Assembly (NCBI GenBank): GCA_964634465.1
Contig: CAZWLY010000007.1
Coordinates: 124,001 to 188,000, forward strand
Reading direction: 5' to 3'
DNA from: CAZWLY01 sp964634465
Lineage (GTDB): Bacteria > Desulfobacterota > Desulfarculia > G963662305
Length of the DNA stretch: 64,000 bases
The stretch's first letter is position 1, and the number at the start of each line of letters is the position of its first letter. Under the pieces are notes generated by a model. That model was not told the DNA's origin. It was given only the letters and a program-made list of their open reading frames with translations, and did not search any database. The position numbers and the translations under genes were made by a program. This document shows positions 8,601 through 16,994 of the stretch, piece after piece.

Positions 8601-9387
8601 GCGGCGCGTCCACCCTCAGGATCAGGATCGGCTCGCCGTTGACGTCCTCGATCGTGGTCGAGCCGGAGATGCTGTTCTTCCCCGTGGTCCGGACCACGAT
8701 TTTCCTCTCCCGTCCCGGTTCGGCGGCGGATTCAAGCGCCGGCGGCGAGGCCGCCCCGGCCAGGCGGTCGATGGAGAACGAGATCCCGACCACCTCGCTC
8801 AAGCGTTCGATCTCCTTGGGCCCCAGATATCGGCCGATCACCAGCGCGCCCCGCATCGGTCCGGAGCTGTCGCTTTTCAGGATGGGGTGCGAGGCGACCA
8901 GCATCGGCCCTTCGGGTAGAAGAAGAAAGCCCTTTTCCTGGTCGTCTGGGCTGGCGGGCCGGGCCAACCCGGGCGAGGCCGAAATCCGTTCGAGGAGGCT
9001 TTGGGGAACCGGAGCCGCCTCTTCCTTCTCCAGATCGGCGCCAGCCGCGTAGAGGACGCGCCCCTCCTCGTCCAGGAAGACCATGACGTTCAGCCTGAGG
9101 GTTATCAGGCTGTCGGCCTGGAGGTTGCCCTCGATGTAGTCTCGATTCAGGTCCTTGACGAATTCGTAGGTGTCGTCCCAGGCGGCCCAGTCGCCGGCGG
9201 TGGCTTCCAGGGCGGTCAACTCGTTGGTGACGACGCCCAGGACCTGGTGGACCTGGTGGCGCAGATCGCGCCTCTCCAGGTCTTCGAACCCCCGGCGCAC
9301 CACCCACCACGACGTCGCCACCAGCGCCAGCAGGAGGATCGAAAAGGTCAGGCCGATTATGGCCAGTGTCTTGCTGCGTATCGTCAT
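5641..9387 (-). CDS. CHASE4/HAMP/4xPAS hybrid sensor histidine kinase
   Basis: 1248 residues. Order: membrane helix (about 10-30); periplasmic CHASE4-like sensor (about 35-265, with GDWAAWDDTYEFV); second helix (about 270-295); HAMP (about 295-350); four PAS domains of about 125 residues, each opened by an AL(K/R)ESE(E/D)RYR linker; HisKA with His885 (GIAHDFNN); HATPase (NLGANARDAMPDGG, DTGSGMDEET, GTGLGLSIVYG); C-terminal receiver with Asp1178 (LVILDLGMPGMGG). The receiver suggests a phosphorelay or feedback role. The ligand is unknown and no dedicated output regulator sits next to it. The gene follows mfd by 82 bases. The ATG at 9387 is kept because MTIRSKTLAIIGLTF gives the expected membrane anchor. 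Confidence 0.93.
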   Translation of the reverse strand: MTIRSKTLAIIGLTFSILLLALVATSWWVVRRGFEDLERRDLRHQVHQVLGVVTNELTALEATAGDWAAWDDTYEFVKDLNRDYIEGNLQADSLITLRLNVMVFLDEEGRVLYAAGADLEKEEAAPVPQSLLERISASPGLARPASPDDQEKGFLLLPEGPMLVASHPILKSDSSGPMRGALVIGRYLGPKEIERLSEVVGISFSIDRLAGAASPPALESAAEPGRERKIVVRTTGKNSISGSTTIEDVNGEPILILRVDAPRTIFKYGERVSYYFIGWLALIILSIALAVYLMLDRNVLARLARLTAHVDRIAQTNDRSRRLPQGKDDELGKLTQAINDMLASLQKSHAEQRRAEAALKESEDRYRMLFERAGDCIFILEAEGEDAGRIVAANQAAAEAHGYTVEELLSLKITDLDTPEVAREAPERIERMLVGEWINAEIEHVKKDGTVFPVEVSAGVFELEGRKYIMAFDRDITKRKQAEEALRESEERYRLLVETAYEGVAITQGDRFRFVNPRMAKMTGYSMEGLTALPFAELIHPEDRGMVLSRYEQRLRGEPAPPLYQFRIVTKSGEVKWVQVNTTKFEWAGQPATLDFFTDISEIKQAEAALKESEERYRLLVDNAPLGIISIDAEGRITEVNAKLLELLGSPSSEATKAINMFQFQPLIEAGVSADFRRCLETGESIVNDRPYTSKWGKTTHLRYHLEPIIGPDGETTGVQGIIEDFTYRIEAEAALKESEERYRTIFEQSRDVIYITRRDGSIVEFNQAALELFGYTREEYQARGVIESFVDPEDRDRELAELESKGFIKDFEIRLRRKDGSEIICLDTATVWRDEKGEILGYIGTLRDITERKRAEEERERLEAQLRHSQKMEAIGTLASGIAHDFNNILQAISGYTQLISTVSGLDRRTRNYVLEIDAAAQKASDLVQRLLTFSRRVEPELKPLDLNHEVRQAVKMLERTIPRMIGIETKLGDDLDLINADPNQINQVLMNLGANARDAMPDGGRLIIETENVYLDEAYCREHLGAEPGRYVRLKVSDTGSGMDEETLKHIFDPFYTTKGVGQGTGLGLSIVYGIVQNHGGHITCYSEPGLGTTFNIYLPAMPVESTATPLSRGAQEEVVGGRETVLLVDDEAAILEVGREMLANYGYRVLTADSGEAALEVYREAGDDVDLVILDLGMPGMGGHKALKEILRLDPSARIIIASGYSANVQVQDTLEAGAAGFISKPYRLTDMLKIVRSILDRKGD

Positions 9388-9469
9388 TTAATATTCCCGG
9401 ATTCAGTATAACCCATCGTTCCCTGTCCGGCAGGCCATTTTTGAGCTCTTGGCCTGGGCCGGGGAGGGC

Positions 9470-12400
9470 TCACTGTCCGGTCCGGATCAGGCCGTGGAGG
9501 ACTTTTTTCGTTTCGGCCAGCGGGTTTCTGGCGCTGACGATGAGGCGGTTGTCCGGGGTGAGTTGGTAGCGTTTGGGCGCCGAGCGGACCAGCTTGATCA
9601 GCTTCTCGGGCTCAATCGGCGGCCTCTCGGCAAAGGTCATGACCGCCTTGCTCTCATCGGCGTCCAGGCGGATGACTCCGGCTTGCCGGAGGTCCAGCTT
9701 GAGGCGGATGGCGTCGGCCAGGTTGAGCGCCTCCTCGGGCGGCGGGCCGAAGCGGTCGGCCATCTCGGCCATCAGATCCTCCAGCCCGGCGAGGTCGTCC
9801 ACGGCGGCCAGGCGTCGATAGAGCAACAGCCGCTGGTTGGGATCGGAGATGTAGGACTCGGGCAGGAAGGCCTCCACCGGCTGGTGGATCTCGGGATCGA
9901 TCTTCTTCTCCACCCGGCCGCCCTTGAGCTCGGCCACCGCCTCCTCCATCAGCGACAGGTACATCTCGTAGCCGACCGCGCCGATCTGGCCGGACTGGGC
10001 CTGGCCCAAAAGATTGCCGCCGCCCCTGATCTGGAGGTCGTGCATGGCGATCTTGAAGCCCGCGCCCAGGTGGGTGAAGTCCATCATCACCTTGAGTCGC
10101 TTCAAGGCGTCGCGGGTCAGCTCGGTCTCCTCGGGAATCAGAAGATAGGCGTAGGCCCGCTCGGCCGCTCGGCCGACCCGCCCCCTCAACTGATAGATCT
10201 GGGCCAAGCCGAGCTTGTCGGCGTTGTTGATGATGATGGTGTTGGCCGCCGGGATGTCCAGGCCGGATTCGATGATCGTGGTGCAGACCAGGACGTCGAT
10301 CTCGCCCTTGATGAAGGCCATCATCACCTTTTCCAGAACCCGTTCGGACATCTGGCCGTGGGCCACGTCCACCCTGGCCGTGGGCATCAGTTTCTGGATG
10401 AAGTTGGCCATGGTGACGATGTCTTTGATCCGGTTGTGGACGAAGAAGACTTGGCCGCCGCGGGCCAGTTCCCGCCCGATGGCCTCCTGGATGGCCGCCG
10501 GGTCGAACTTGGACAGATAGGTGGTGATCGCCTGGCGGTCTTGGGGCGGAGTGTCGATGATCGACAGGTCGCGGATGTCCAGGAGCGACATCTGGAGCGT
10601 GCGCGGGATGGGCGTCGCCGTCAGGGCCAGGACATCGACCGTCTTTCTCAACTGCTTGAGGCGCTCCTTGTGATTGACGCCGAAACGGTGCTCCTCGTCG
10701 ATGATGACCAGACCCAGGTTGGCGAACTTGACGTCCTTGGACAACAAGCGGTGGGTGCCGATGACGATGTCCACCAGCCCCTTTTCCAATCCGGCCAGGA
10801 CCTCTTTTTGGCCCTTGAGCGTCTTGAAGCGCGACAGCGAGGCGACGTTGATCGGGTAGCGGGCCAGCCTTTCGGCGAACGTCTCGGCGTGCTGCTCGGC
10901 CAAAACGGTGGTCGGGACCAGCATGGCCACCTGCTTGCCGTCCATGACCGCCCGGAAGGCGGCCCTCAAAGCCACCTCGGTCTTGCCGTAGCCCACGTCG
11001 CCGCAGACCAGGCGGTCCATGGGCCGGGGCTTTTGCATGTCCTTGATGACCTCGTTGATGGCCCGGGCCTGGTCCGGCGTCTCCTCGTAGCCGAAGGTGG
11101 CCTCGAACTCCCTGAACAGCTCGTCCCGGCCGGAGAAGGCGAAGCCATCGACCACCTGGCGCACGGCGTAGAGCTCGACCAGCTCCCGGGCGATCTCCAT
11201 CAACCGCCGCTTGACCCGGCCCTTGGTTCGCCGCCAGGACTGGCCGCCCAGCCGGTCCAGAGGCGGTCGTTTGCCCTCCGGGCCGATGTACTTCTGAATG
11301 ACGTTCAGCCGGTCGGCCGGCAGGTAGAGCTTGTCGTCGTCCTTGTAGCTCAAGAGCAGGTAGTCGCCCATCCGGCCGTCGATGGTCAGGTTCACCAGCG
11401 CCTCGAAACGGCCGATGCCGTGCTCGGTGTGGACCACCAGGTCGCCCGGCGACAACTCGGCGTAGGAGGCCAGGGCGGCGGCCGGCGGCGTCGGGGGCCG
11501 GGCCTTGGCCGCGGGCTTGACCTTCATCTGGCCCAGGGCCTCTTCCTCGGTGAAGACCACCAGGCGCTCGGCGGGCAGGATGAAACCGGCCGAGACGGCG
11601 CCCAGAACCAGGATCAGGTCGGCCTTCTCGGGAGCGTCGCGGCCGAGCGGCGGTTGGGCCTTGACCGCGTTTAAGCCGTAGTTGGCCAACAGCTCTTCGA
11701 GGCGGTTGATCTGGCCCTCGGTGCGGCACACCAGCCAGGGGGTGATCCCCTCGCCGGTCAGCTTGCGAACCGCCTTGACCAGCGGGGTCAGGATGCTCTG
11801 GCCCTCCTCGCGGACCGGCGGGATCAGCCGCCGGGCGGTGAGGCCCTTGAAATCGAGCCTCAACCGGGTCGGGCTCGGCTCGGTGATCTTGAGCGGTCGG
11901 ACGTCGGGTCCGGGGAAGGCGGCCAGGGCCTCGGCCGCCTCGCTCCAGGAGAAGGCGATCTCCTCCACCGGCAGATGGGGCCTCTCCCCGGCGGCCAGCT
12001 TGGTCTGGTGCCCGGCCAGGTCGTCGAGGTAGTCACGGGCCGCCCGCTCCACTCCGGCCGGATCGATCAGGCCGACCATGGCCTTTTGGTCCCAGAAGTC
12101 CCACAGCCCGGCGGTCTGGTCGTAGAAGAGCGGCAGGAAGGACTCGATGCCGCTGAACGGCCGGCCCTCGGTCAGCGGTTCGCGGAGGGCCAGTATCTGG
12201 GCCGGATCGGCCTCCAGGCGGGCCAGGCCCTGCCGGCCCCGGGCCAGGTTGTCTTCGGTCAGGATGACCTCGCTCATGGGCAGCAGGACCGCCTCCTGGA
12301 GCCGGCCCACTGAGCGCTGATCGTGGGGGCGGAAGAGACGCAGCGAATCGACGAAGTCGCCGAAGAACTCCAACCGGACCGGCTCGTCGTTGAGCGGGCC

Positions 12401-12988
12401 GAAGATGTCGATGATACCGCCCCGAACGGCCATGTCGCCCGGCTCCTCGACCAGGGCGGTCGGCAGGTAGCCGCCGGCGACCATCGAGCGGATGAACCCC
12501 TCCCGATCGACCTCCTCGCCCTCCAGGATCAGTTCGGCGAAGTCGATCAGGGCCCGTTTCGGCATCAGCCGGTGCAAGAGGGCCTGGACCGGGACCACCG
12601 CCGCCACCGGCTTTGTGGAGGTGGCCAGCGTCCACAGCGCCTTGATCCGCCGGGCCACGGTCCAGGGGTGGGCCGGCATCCGGCCGAAAGGCAGGTGGGC
12701 GTAAGGCGGGAAGAGGGCCGTCTCCACTTCGGCGCCGGGGCCGAGGTGAAACTCCAGGTCGGCCAGAAGGCTTTCGGCCGCAGCCGGGGTGGGGGTGACG
12801 GCGATCAGGCTCCGGCCGGTGGCCCGGACGGCTTCGGCCAGGACGTAGCCCGGCGCACCACCTTCTAACCCCAGGAGATCAATGGAATTTTTCAGATCGT
12901 CGCCCAGCGCCCGGACAAACTCCCCCATTCCCGAAGCGTCCGGGTGGGGGGGTAGCTGAAATCGCTCCCAGGCGTGCGGCCAATCCAT
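9470..12988 (-). CDS. mfd: Transcription-repair coupling factor Mfd
   Basis: Mfd removes RNA polymerase stalled at DNA damage and recruits UvrA. The open frame runs on past the true start, under purB; the ATG at 12988 (MDWPHAWERF) gives 1172 residues, the family size. No clear ribosome binding site is visible and the Met of MGEFVRALGDD is an alternative. Order: UvrB-like N-terminal module; RNA polymerase interaction domain (GDLVVHTEHGIGRFEAL); RecG-type translocase with motif I GDVGYGKTEVALRA, DEEHRFG box, LTATPIPRTL, and the TRG region QIYQLRGRVGRA; C-terminal autoinhibitory domain (ESYISDPNQRLLLYRRLA). It is divergent from purB (210 bases apart). Confidence 0.96.
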   Translation of the reverse strand: MDWPHAWERFQLPPHPDASGMGEFVRALGDDLKNSIDLLGLEGGAPGYVLAEAVRATGRSLIAVTPTPAAAESLLADLEFHLGPGAEVETALFPPYAHLPFGRMPAHPWTVARRIKALWTLATSTKPVAAVVPVQALLHRLMPKRALIDFAELILEGEEVDREGFIRSMVAGGYLPTALVEEPGDMAVRGGIIDIFGPLNDEPVRLEFFGDFVDSLRLFRPHDQRSVGRLQEAVLLPMSEVILTEDNLARGRQGLARLEADPAQILALREPLTEGRPFSGIESFLPLFYDQTAGLWDFWDQKAMVGLIDPAGVERAARDYLDDLAGHQTKLAAGERPHLPVEEIAFSWSEAAEALAAFPGPDVRPLKITEPSPTRLRLDFKGLTARRLIPPVREEGQSILTPLVKAVRKLTGEGITPWLVCRTEGQINRLEELLANYGLNAVKAQPPLGRDAPEKADLILVLGAVSAGFILPAERLVVFTEEEALGQMKVKPAAKARPPTPPAAALASYAELSPGDLVVHTEHGIGRFEALVNLTIDGRMGDYLLLSYKDDDKLYLPADRLNVIQKYIGPEGKRPPLDRLGGQSWRRTKGRVKRRLMEIARELVELYAVRQVVDGFAFSGRDELFREFEATFGYEETPDQARAINEVIKDMQKPRPMDRLVCGDVGYGKTEVALRAAFRAVMDGKQVAMLVPTTVLAEQHAETFAERLARYPINVASLSRFKTLKGQKEVLAGLEKGLVDIVIGTHRLLSKDVKFANLGLVIIDEEHRFGVNHKERLKQLRKTVDVLALTATPIPRTLQMSLLDIRDLSIIDTPPQDRQAITTYLSKFDPAAIQEAIGRELARGGQVFFVHNRIKDIVTMANFIQKLMPTARVDVAHGQMSERVLEKVMMAFIKGEIDVLVCTTIIESGLDIPAANTIIINNADKLGLAQIYQLRGRVGRAAERAYAYLLIPEETELTRDALKRLKVMMDFTHLGAGFKIAMHDLQIRGGGNLLGQAQSGQIGAVGYEMYLSLMEEAVAELKGGRVEKKIDPEIHQPVEAFLPESYISDPNQRLLLYRRLAAVDDLAGLEDLMAEMADRFGPPPEEALNLADAIRLKLDLRQAGVIRLDADESKAVMTFAERPPIEPEKLIKLVRSAPKRYQLTPDNRLIVSARNPLAETKKVLHGLIRTGQ

Positions 12989-13198
12989 CGTCGGCTGGAT
13001 ATTAATACTTCGGCCGGAGCCTGGCAACCGGCGGCGGACGATTTTAAGGCCCGGCTGGTATAATTTAATTATAGGTTGCCGGCCGGGGCCGTCTCGGGGT
13101 AATTGATGGATCGAAGGGCCGGCCGGCCGAAAAGACGCCGCCCGAGGACCCGGACCCCGTTGGCGGGGCGCACCACCTAACAGTCGCGGAGTTGATTC

Positions 13199-14497
13199 AT
13201 GATAGAACGCTACACCTTGCCCCGGATGGGCGAGCACTGGAGCCTCGAGAACAAGTACCGCACCTGGCTCAAGGTCGAGATTCTGGCCGTGAAGGCCTGG
13301 GCCGAGCTGGGCGTCGTTCCGGCCGAGGATGCGGCCGTCATCGAGGAGAGGGCCGATTTCGATCTTAAGCGTATCGAGGAGATCGAGGCCGAGACCAAGC
13401 ACGACGTCATCGCCTTCTTGACCGCCGTGGCCGAGAAGGTCGGGCCTGAATCCCGCCACATCCACTACGGCATGACCTCGTCCGACGTCCTGGACACCGC
13501 CTTCGGCTACCTGCTCAAAGAGGCGGCCGACATGATCATCGGCGACCTTCTGGAGCTCATGGCCGCGGTCAAGGAGCAGGCCGAGAAACACCGGATGACG
13601 GTCATGATCGGCCGTTCCCACGGCATGCACGCCGAGCCGATCACCTTCGGCCTCAAGATGGCCGTCTGGTACGATGAGCTCAACCGTCACCTCGAGCGGC
13701 TCAAGGCGGCCAGGGAGACCATCGCCGTGGGCAAGATCTCCGGCGCGGTCGGCACCTTCGCCAACGTCGATCCCAGGGTGGAGGCCTACGTCTGCCGGGA
13801 GCTGGGCCTCAAGCCGGCCCCGGCCTCGACCCAGATCGTCCAGCGCGACCGCCACGCCGCCTTCTTCTCCGCCTTGGCGCTGTTGGCCGGGACGATCGAG
13901 AAGATGGCCGTCGAGATCCGCCACTTGCAGCGCTCCGAGGTCGGCGAGGCCGAGGAATATTTCAGCCGGGGGCAGAAGGGCTCCTCGGCCATGCCCCACA
14001 AACGCAACCCCATCGCCAGCGAGAACATGTCCGGCTGCGCCCGGCTGATCCGTTCCTACGCCCTGGCGGCCATGGAGAACCAGGCCCTGTGGCACGAACG
14101 CGACATCTCCCACTCTTCGGTGGAGCGGATCATCGGCCCGGACGCGACGATTCTCATCGACTACATGCTCAATCGCTGGAGCAGGGTGATAAGAAATCTG
14201 GTCGTCTACCCCGAGAAGATGCTGGCCAACCTCGATTCGACCAGAGGCCTGTTCTTCTCACAATTGGTTCTGCTCTCGCTGGTCGAGGCCGGCGTGACCA
14301 GGGAGGAGGCCTACGCCAAGGTCCAGCCCCTGGCCATGGCGGCCAGCAAGGAGAACAAAGACTTCAGGGAGTTGGTCAAGGCCGACGGCTGGTTCAAGGA
14401 GAAGCTGGGTGAGCGGGCCCTGGCCGAGATCTTCGATCTCGAATACCATTTGCGCCACGTCGATTTGATCTTCGAGCGGGTGTTCGGTTCGGCCTGA
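13199..14497 (+). CDS. purB: Adenylosuccinate lyase
   Basis: 432 residues. It catalyses two steps of purine synthesis: SAICAR to AICAR plus fumarate, and adenylosuccinate to AMP plus fumarate. The superfamily signature is GSSAMPHKRNPI near residue 260 with the flexible catalytic Ser loop; the first conserved region is GMTSSDVLDTA (about 90) and the second GRSHGMHAEP (about 140, with the catalytic His). The length matches the short bacterial (Bacillus/Thermotoga-like) form. CGGAG precedes the ATG. The protease gene begins 18 bases after the stop, so the two may be co-transcribed. Confidence 0.96.
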   Translation: MIERYTLPRMGEHWSLENKYRTWLKVEILAVKAWAELGVVPAEDAAVIEERADFDLKRIEEIEAETKHDVIAFLTAVAEKVGPESRHIHYGMTSSDVLDTAFGYLLKEAADMIIGDLLELMAAVKEQAEKHRMTVMIGRSHGMHAEPITFGLKMAVWYDELNRHLERLKAARETIAVGKISGAVGTFANVDPRVEAYVCRELGLKPAPASTQIVQRDRHAAFFSALALLAGTIEKMAVEIRHLQRSEVGEAEEYFSRGQKGSSAMPHKRNPIASENMSGCARLIRSYALAAMENQALWHERDISHSSVERIIGPDATILIDYMLNRWSRVIRNLVVYPEKMLANLDSTRGLFFSQLVLLSLVEAGVTREEAYAKVQPLAMAASKENKDFRELVKADGWFKEKLGERALAEIFDLEYHLRHVDLIFERVFGSA

Positions 14498-14514
14498 CCG
14501 AGCAGGGGAGGGAC

Positions 14515-15606
14515 ATGCGGCGAAGCCTTCAGACCGCGGCGGTCGTTCTGGCCCTGGCCTTGGCGATGATCGGGGCCCGGCCGCCGGGTCCGGCCGAGGC
14601 CAAGTCGTTCAGCCGACTCTTCGATCGGGTCAAGTCGGCGGTGGTGGTCATCCGCACCCTTGAGCACCGTCGCTCCCGCGACAACTTCACCGACGTGATC
14701 GTCCAGCAGGGGTTGGGCTCGGGGGTGGTCGTCTCCAAAGACGGCCTGATTATGACCGCCGCCCACGTCGTCCAGGTGGCCGACGAGGTCACCGTCCAAC
14801 TCCGCGACGGCCGTAAGCTGGCGGCCAAGGTGGTCGGCTCGTCGATGGGCGCCGACGTGGCCTTGGTCAAGCTGGAGCATCCACCGGACGAACTGGCCGT
14901 GGCCAGGCTGGGCGACTCGGATCGGGCGGCCATCGGCGACGAGGTGATGATCGTCGGCGCGCCCTACGGCATCGCCCACACCCTGACCCTGGGCCACCTC
15001 TCGGGCCGGCGGCAGGCCCAAGGACTGACCGGCCGGGACGTGCCGGTCGAGTTTCTCCAGACCGACGCCGCGGTCAACCAGGGCAACTCCGGCGGACCGA
15101 TGTTCAACACCGAGGGCGAGGTCATCGGCATCGTCAGCCACATCCTGACCCAGTCGGGCGGCTCGGAGGGGATCGGCTTCGCCGTGGCCATCAACACCGC
15201 CAGGAAGATCCTGCTCGAGAAGGGAACCTACTGGACCGGGGTGGAGTTCTTCCTGGCCGCCGGTCCCTTTGCTCGGGCGCTCAACATTCCCCAGGAGGCC
15301 GGGCTGTTGGTCCAGCGGGTGGCCGACCACTCGCCCGGAGCGCGACTGGGCTTGCGACCAGGGACCATCCCGATCACGATCGGGCCCCAGGAGATGGTCA
15401 TCGGCGGCGACGTCATCCTGGAGATCATGGGCACGCCCATCTCCATGGACCTGGCGGCCATGGGCGAAATACAGGACAAGCTGAGCGCCCTGCCGCCGGG
15501 CGGGGTGATCGAGATGAAGGTCCTGAGAGCCGGCGAGGTCGTCACCCTGACCACGACCCGCGAGGACGACGGGCCGAGGAACGTCCCCGAACAGAAGACG
15601 CCTTGA
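14515..15606 (+). CDS. HtrA/DegP-like trypsin-type serine protease with PDZ-like C-terminus
   Basis: 363 residues with a signal peptide (MRRSLQTAAVVLALALAMIGA, cut near PAEA), so periplasmic. The chymotrypsin-fold catalytic triad is complete: His84 (TAAHVVQ), Asp114 (GADVALVKLE) and Ser192 (QGNSGGPMFN). The C-terminal 100 residues (AGLLVQRVADHSPGARLGLR, ILEIMGTPI) form one PDZ-like domain. Proteases of this kind degrade or refold damaged envelope proteins; a single PDZ domain resembles DegS rather than DegP, but there is no N-terminal membrane anchor beyond the signal peptide. Whether it is a general housekeeping protease or substrate-specific cannot be told. Confidence 0.9.
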   Translation: MRRSLQTAAVVLALALAMIGARPPGPAEAKSFSRLFDRVKSAVVVIRTLEHRRSRDNFTDVIVQQGLGSGVVVSKDGLIMTAAHVVQVADEVTVQLRDGRKLAAKVVGSSMGADVALVKLEHPPDELAVARLGDSDRAAIGDEVMIVGAPYGIAHTLTLGHLSGRRQAQGLTGRDVPVEFLQTDAAVNQGNSGGPMFNTEGEVIGIVSHILTQSGGSEGIGFAVAINTARKILLEKGTYWTGVEFFLAAGPFARALNIPQEAGLLVQRVADHSPGARLGLRPGTIPITIGPQEMVIGGDVILEIMGTPISMDLAAMGEIQDKLSALPPGGVIEMKVLRAGEVVTLTTTREDDGPRNVPEQKTP

Positions 15607-15626
15607 ATCGAGCGCGGAGGATGGAG

Positions 15627-15851
15627 ATGCCGACCGACCGGAACAAACGGCCGACCCTGGACGACCCGAACGCGGAGGTCGGGGTTGCGGCCGGGACGGC
15701 GTCGGCAGGGCATGCATCTGCTCACCAAATAATTGAAATTGTGGTTCGGCCCGATTCAGGAGGACTTGAAAAGAGAGACGGTCGCGGGCTATCCTCGGGA
15801 CACGAGAGCCGAACTCATAATCTTGAGCCGGAAAAGCTGTTCTACGTATGA
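15627..15851 (+). CDS. Possible small ORF between protease and RpiR regulator genes
   Basis: An ATG at 15627 has GGAGG six bases upstream and opens a 74-codon frame whose TGA overlaps the ATG of the next gene (ATGA at 15848), an arrangement typical of translational coupling. The predicted product (MPTDRNKRPTLDDPNAEVGV...) is hydrophilic and matches no family I know. The stretch may equally be a leader without coding function; codon use is not strongly biased. Listed because the start signals are good, not because a function is seen. Confidence 0.3.
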   Translation: MPTDRNKRPTLDDPNAEVGVAAGTASAGHASAHQIIEIVVRPDSGGLEKRDGRGLSSGHESRTHNLEPEKLFYV

Positions 15852-16747
15852 AAACAAAAGGTTCCACCGACCAACATCGAATCCTTCGGCGTATCGTCGA
15901 GGCCAGCGATCAACTGACCCCGAAACAGCGGACGTTGGCCGACTATGTAGCCAGAAGTTATCAAAAAGTCGCCTTCATGACCGCCAAAGAACTATCTTTG
16001 GCGTGTAAAGTCAGTGAGGCTACGGTTATACGTTTCGTGAACGCCTTGGGTTTTTCTGGATATGGAGAGTTCGTCAAACTACTTCAGGGTATAGTCAACG
16101 CCCGCCTGACCCTGGCCGATCGGGTTCAGCTCCAGGAGTTGGAACGGCGAGACGAGCCGGATGTATTCCGGCAGGTAATGCTGGGCGAACTAAGCAACGT
16201 CAAGGAACTCTGCCAACACCTTGATGCAAAGACTTTTCGCCAGGTGGTCAGGGTCCTGACCCAAGCCAGCCGAGTAGATGTCGTCGGAGGCAGAGACTCT
16301 CATGGTTTGGCCTTTTATCTGGCTTGGTCCCTCCAGCGGATCCGGCCGGGCGTTCGACTCCTGGAAGGCACCCAGGAGTTTGCCGTCGACCAATTGACCA
16401 TGGAGTTGGATCCCGGAGCCTTGGTGGCGGTGGGTATGGCCCGCTACCCCAACTCCCTCATCAACCTGACCCGGTATGCAAAGGATTTTGGTTTTCAGGT
16501 GGTGGTCATTACGGACAGTGTCATCTCCCCTTTGGTCGCCCTGTCCGATCTGTCCTTGATCGCCCCGTCTCAACGCTTCGGCGTAGCCAGCTATTTGTCC
16601 GCCGCGAGCTGCCTGATCAACGGCCTCGTCACCGAGGTGGCCCAACAAAACCCACAGGAAACAAAGCGCCATCAAGAAAAGCTGGAGCGGGTTTATCGAG
16701 AGCAGAGAATATTTTATGACTTGGAGGCGGATTCCACCGACCACTGA
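15848..16747 (+). CDS. MurR/RpiR-family transcriptional regulator
   Basis: 299 residues. The N-terminal RpiR helix-turn-helix is clear (LTPKQRTLADYVARSYQKV, then KELSLACKVSEATVIRFVNALGFSGYGEF, residues about 20-75). The C-terminal SIS domain (about 120-270: VDVVGGRDSHGLAFYLAWSLQ, LVAVGMARYPNSLINL) binds phosphosugars in characterised members. Codon use is much less G/C-biased than in purB or the protease, a sign of acquisition. It lies just upstream of, and in line with, an alcohol dehydrogenase/aldehyde oxidoreductase set whose promoter bears a perfect palindrome; it is the obvious candidate regulator. The effector is unknown. Confidence 0.88.
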   Translation: MKTKGSTDQHRILRRIVEASDQLTPKQRTLADYVARSYQKVAFMTAKELSLACKVSEATVIRFVNALGFSGYGEFVKLLQGIVNARLTLADRVQLQELERRDEPDVFRQVMLGELSNVKELCQHLDAKTFRQVVRVLTQASRVDVVGGRDSHGLAFYLAWSLQRIRPGVRLLEGTQEFAVDQLTMELDPGALVAVGMARYPNSLINLTRYAKDFGFQVVVITDSVISPLVALSDLSLIAPSQRFGVASYLSAASCLINGLVTEVAQQNPQETKRHQEKLERVYREQRIFYDLEADSTDH

Positions 16748-16872
16748 CCAGCCCCAACCCTTCCTGATCGCTCCTCTCCCCAAGCCCCAATCGACGCCAA
16801 GACCCCCATCCAACGCAAGGTAATTCCTGTGTCCGCAGGTTGTGCCCGGGAAGCTGAGAAAACTGCCCGATG

Positions 16873-16888
16873 AATGAAATATTTCATT
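16873..16888. promoter_or_regulatory. Perfect 16-bp palindrome, candidate RpiR-family operator
   Basis: AATGAAATATTTCATT reads the same on both strands and ends on the first two bases of a consensus -35 box. A partial copy (GAAATATT) recurs at 16906-16913 inside the -10 region. Operators of several RpiR-type regulators have the form TGAAA...TTTCA, which fits the regulator encoded immediately upstream. Confidence 0.6.
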
Positions 16889-16915
16889 GACAAGCTAGTT
16901 CAAAAGAAATATTAC
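16887..16915 (+). promoter_or_regulatory. Sigma-70 type promoter of the aldehyde cassette
   Basis: A perfect -35 TTGACA (16887-16892) is followed after 17 bases by TATTAC (16910-16915), four of six matches to the -10 consensus. It points at the iron alcohol dehydrogenase gene starting at 16995. The operator palindrome overlaps the -35 box and a half-copy overlaps the -10, so a bound regulator should block polymerase. Confidence 0.55.
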
Positions 16916-16994
16916 ATCTATATGAGTGGCCCGACCAACACCCCGAGAGGTTGATTCAGATCAGACGGGTGAGTGCCTATGGAAGGAGGATGCG

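Noticed and set aside
12989..14113. N-terminal extension of mfd, making 1547 residues
   Set aside because: The extension is antisense to purB, which is clearly real, and family proteins begin near MDWPHAWERF.
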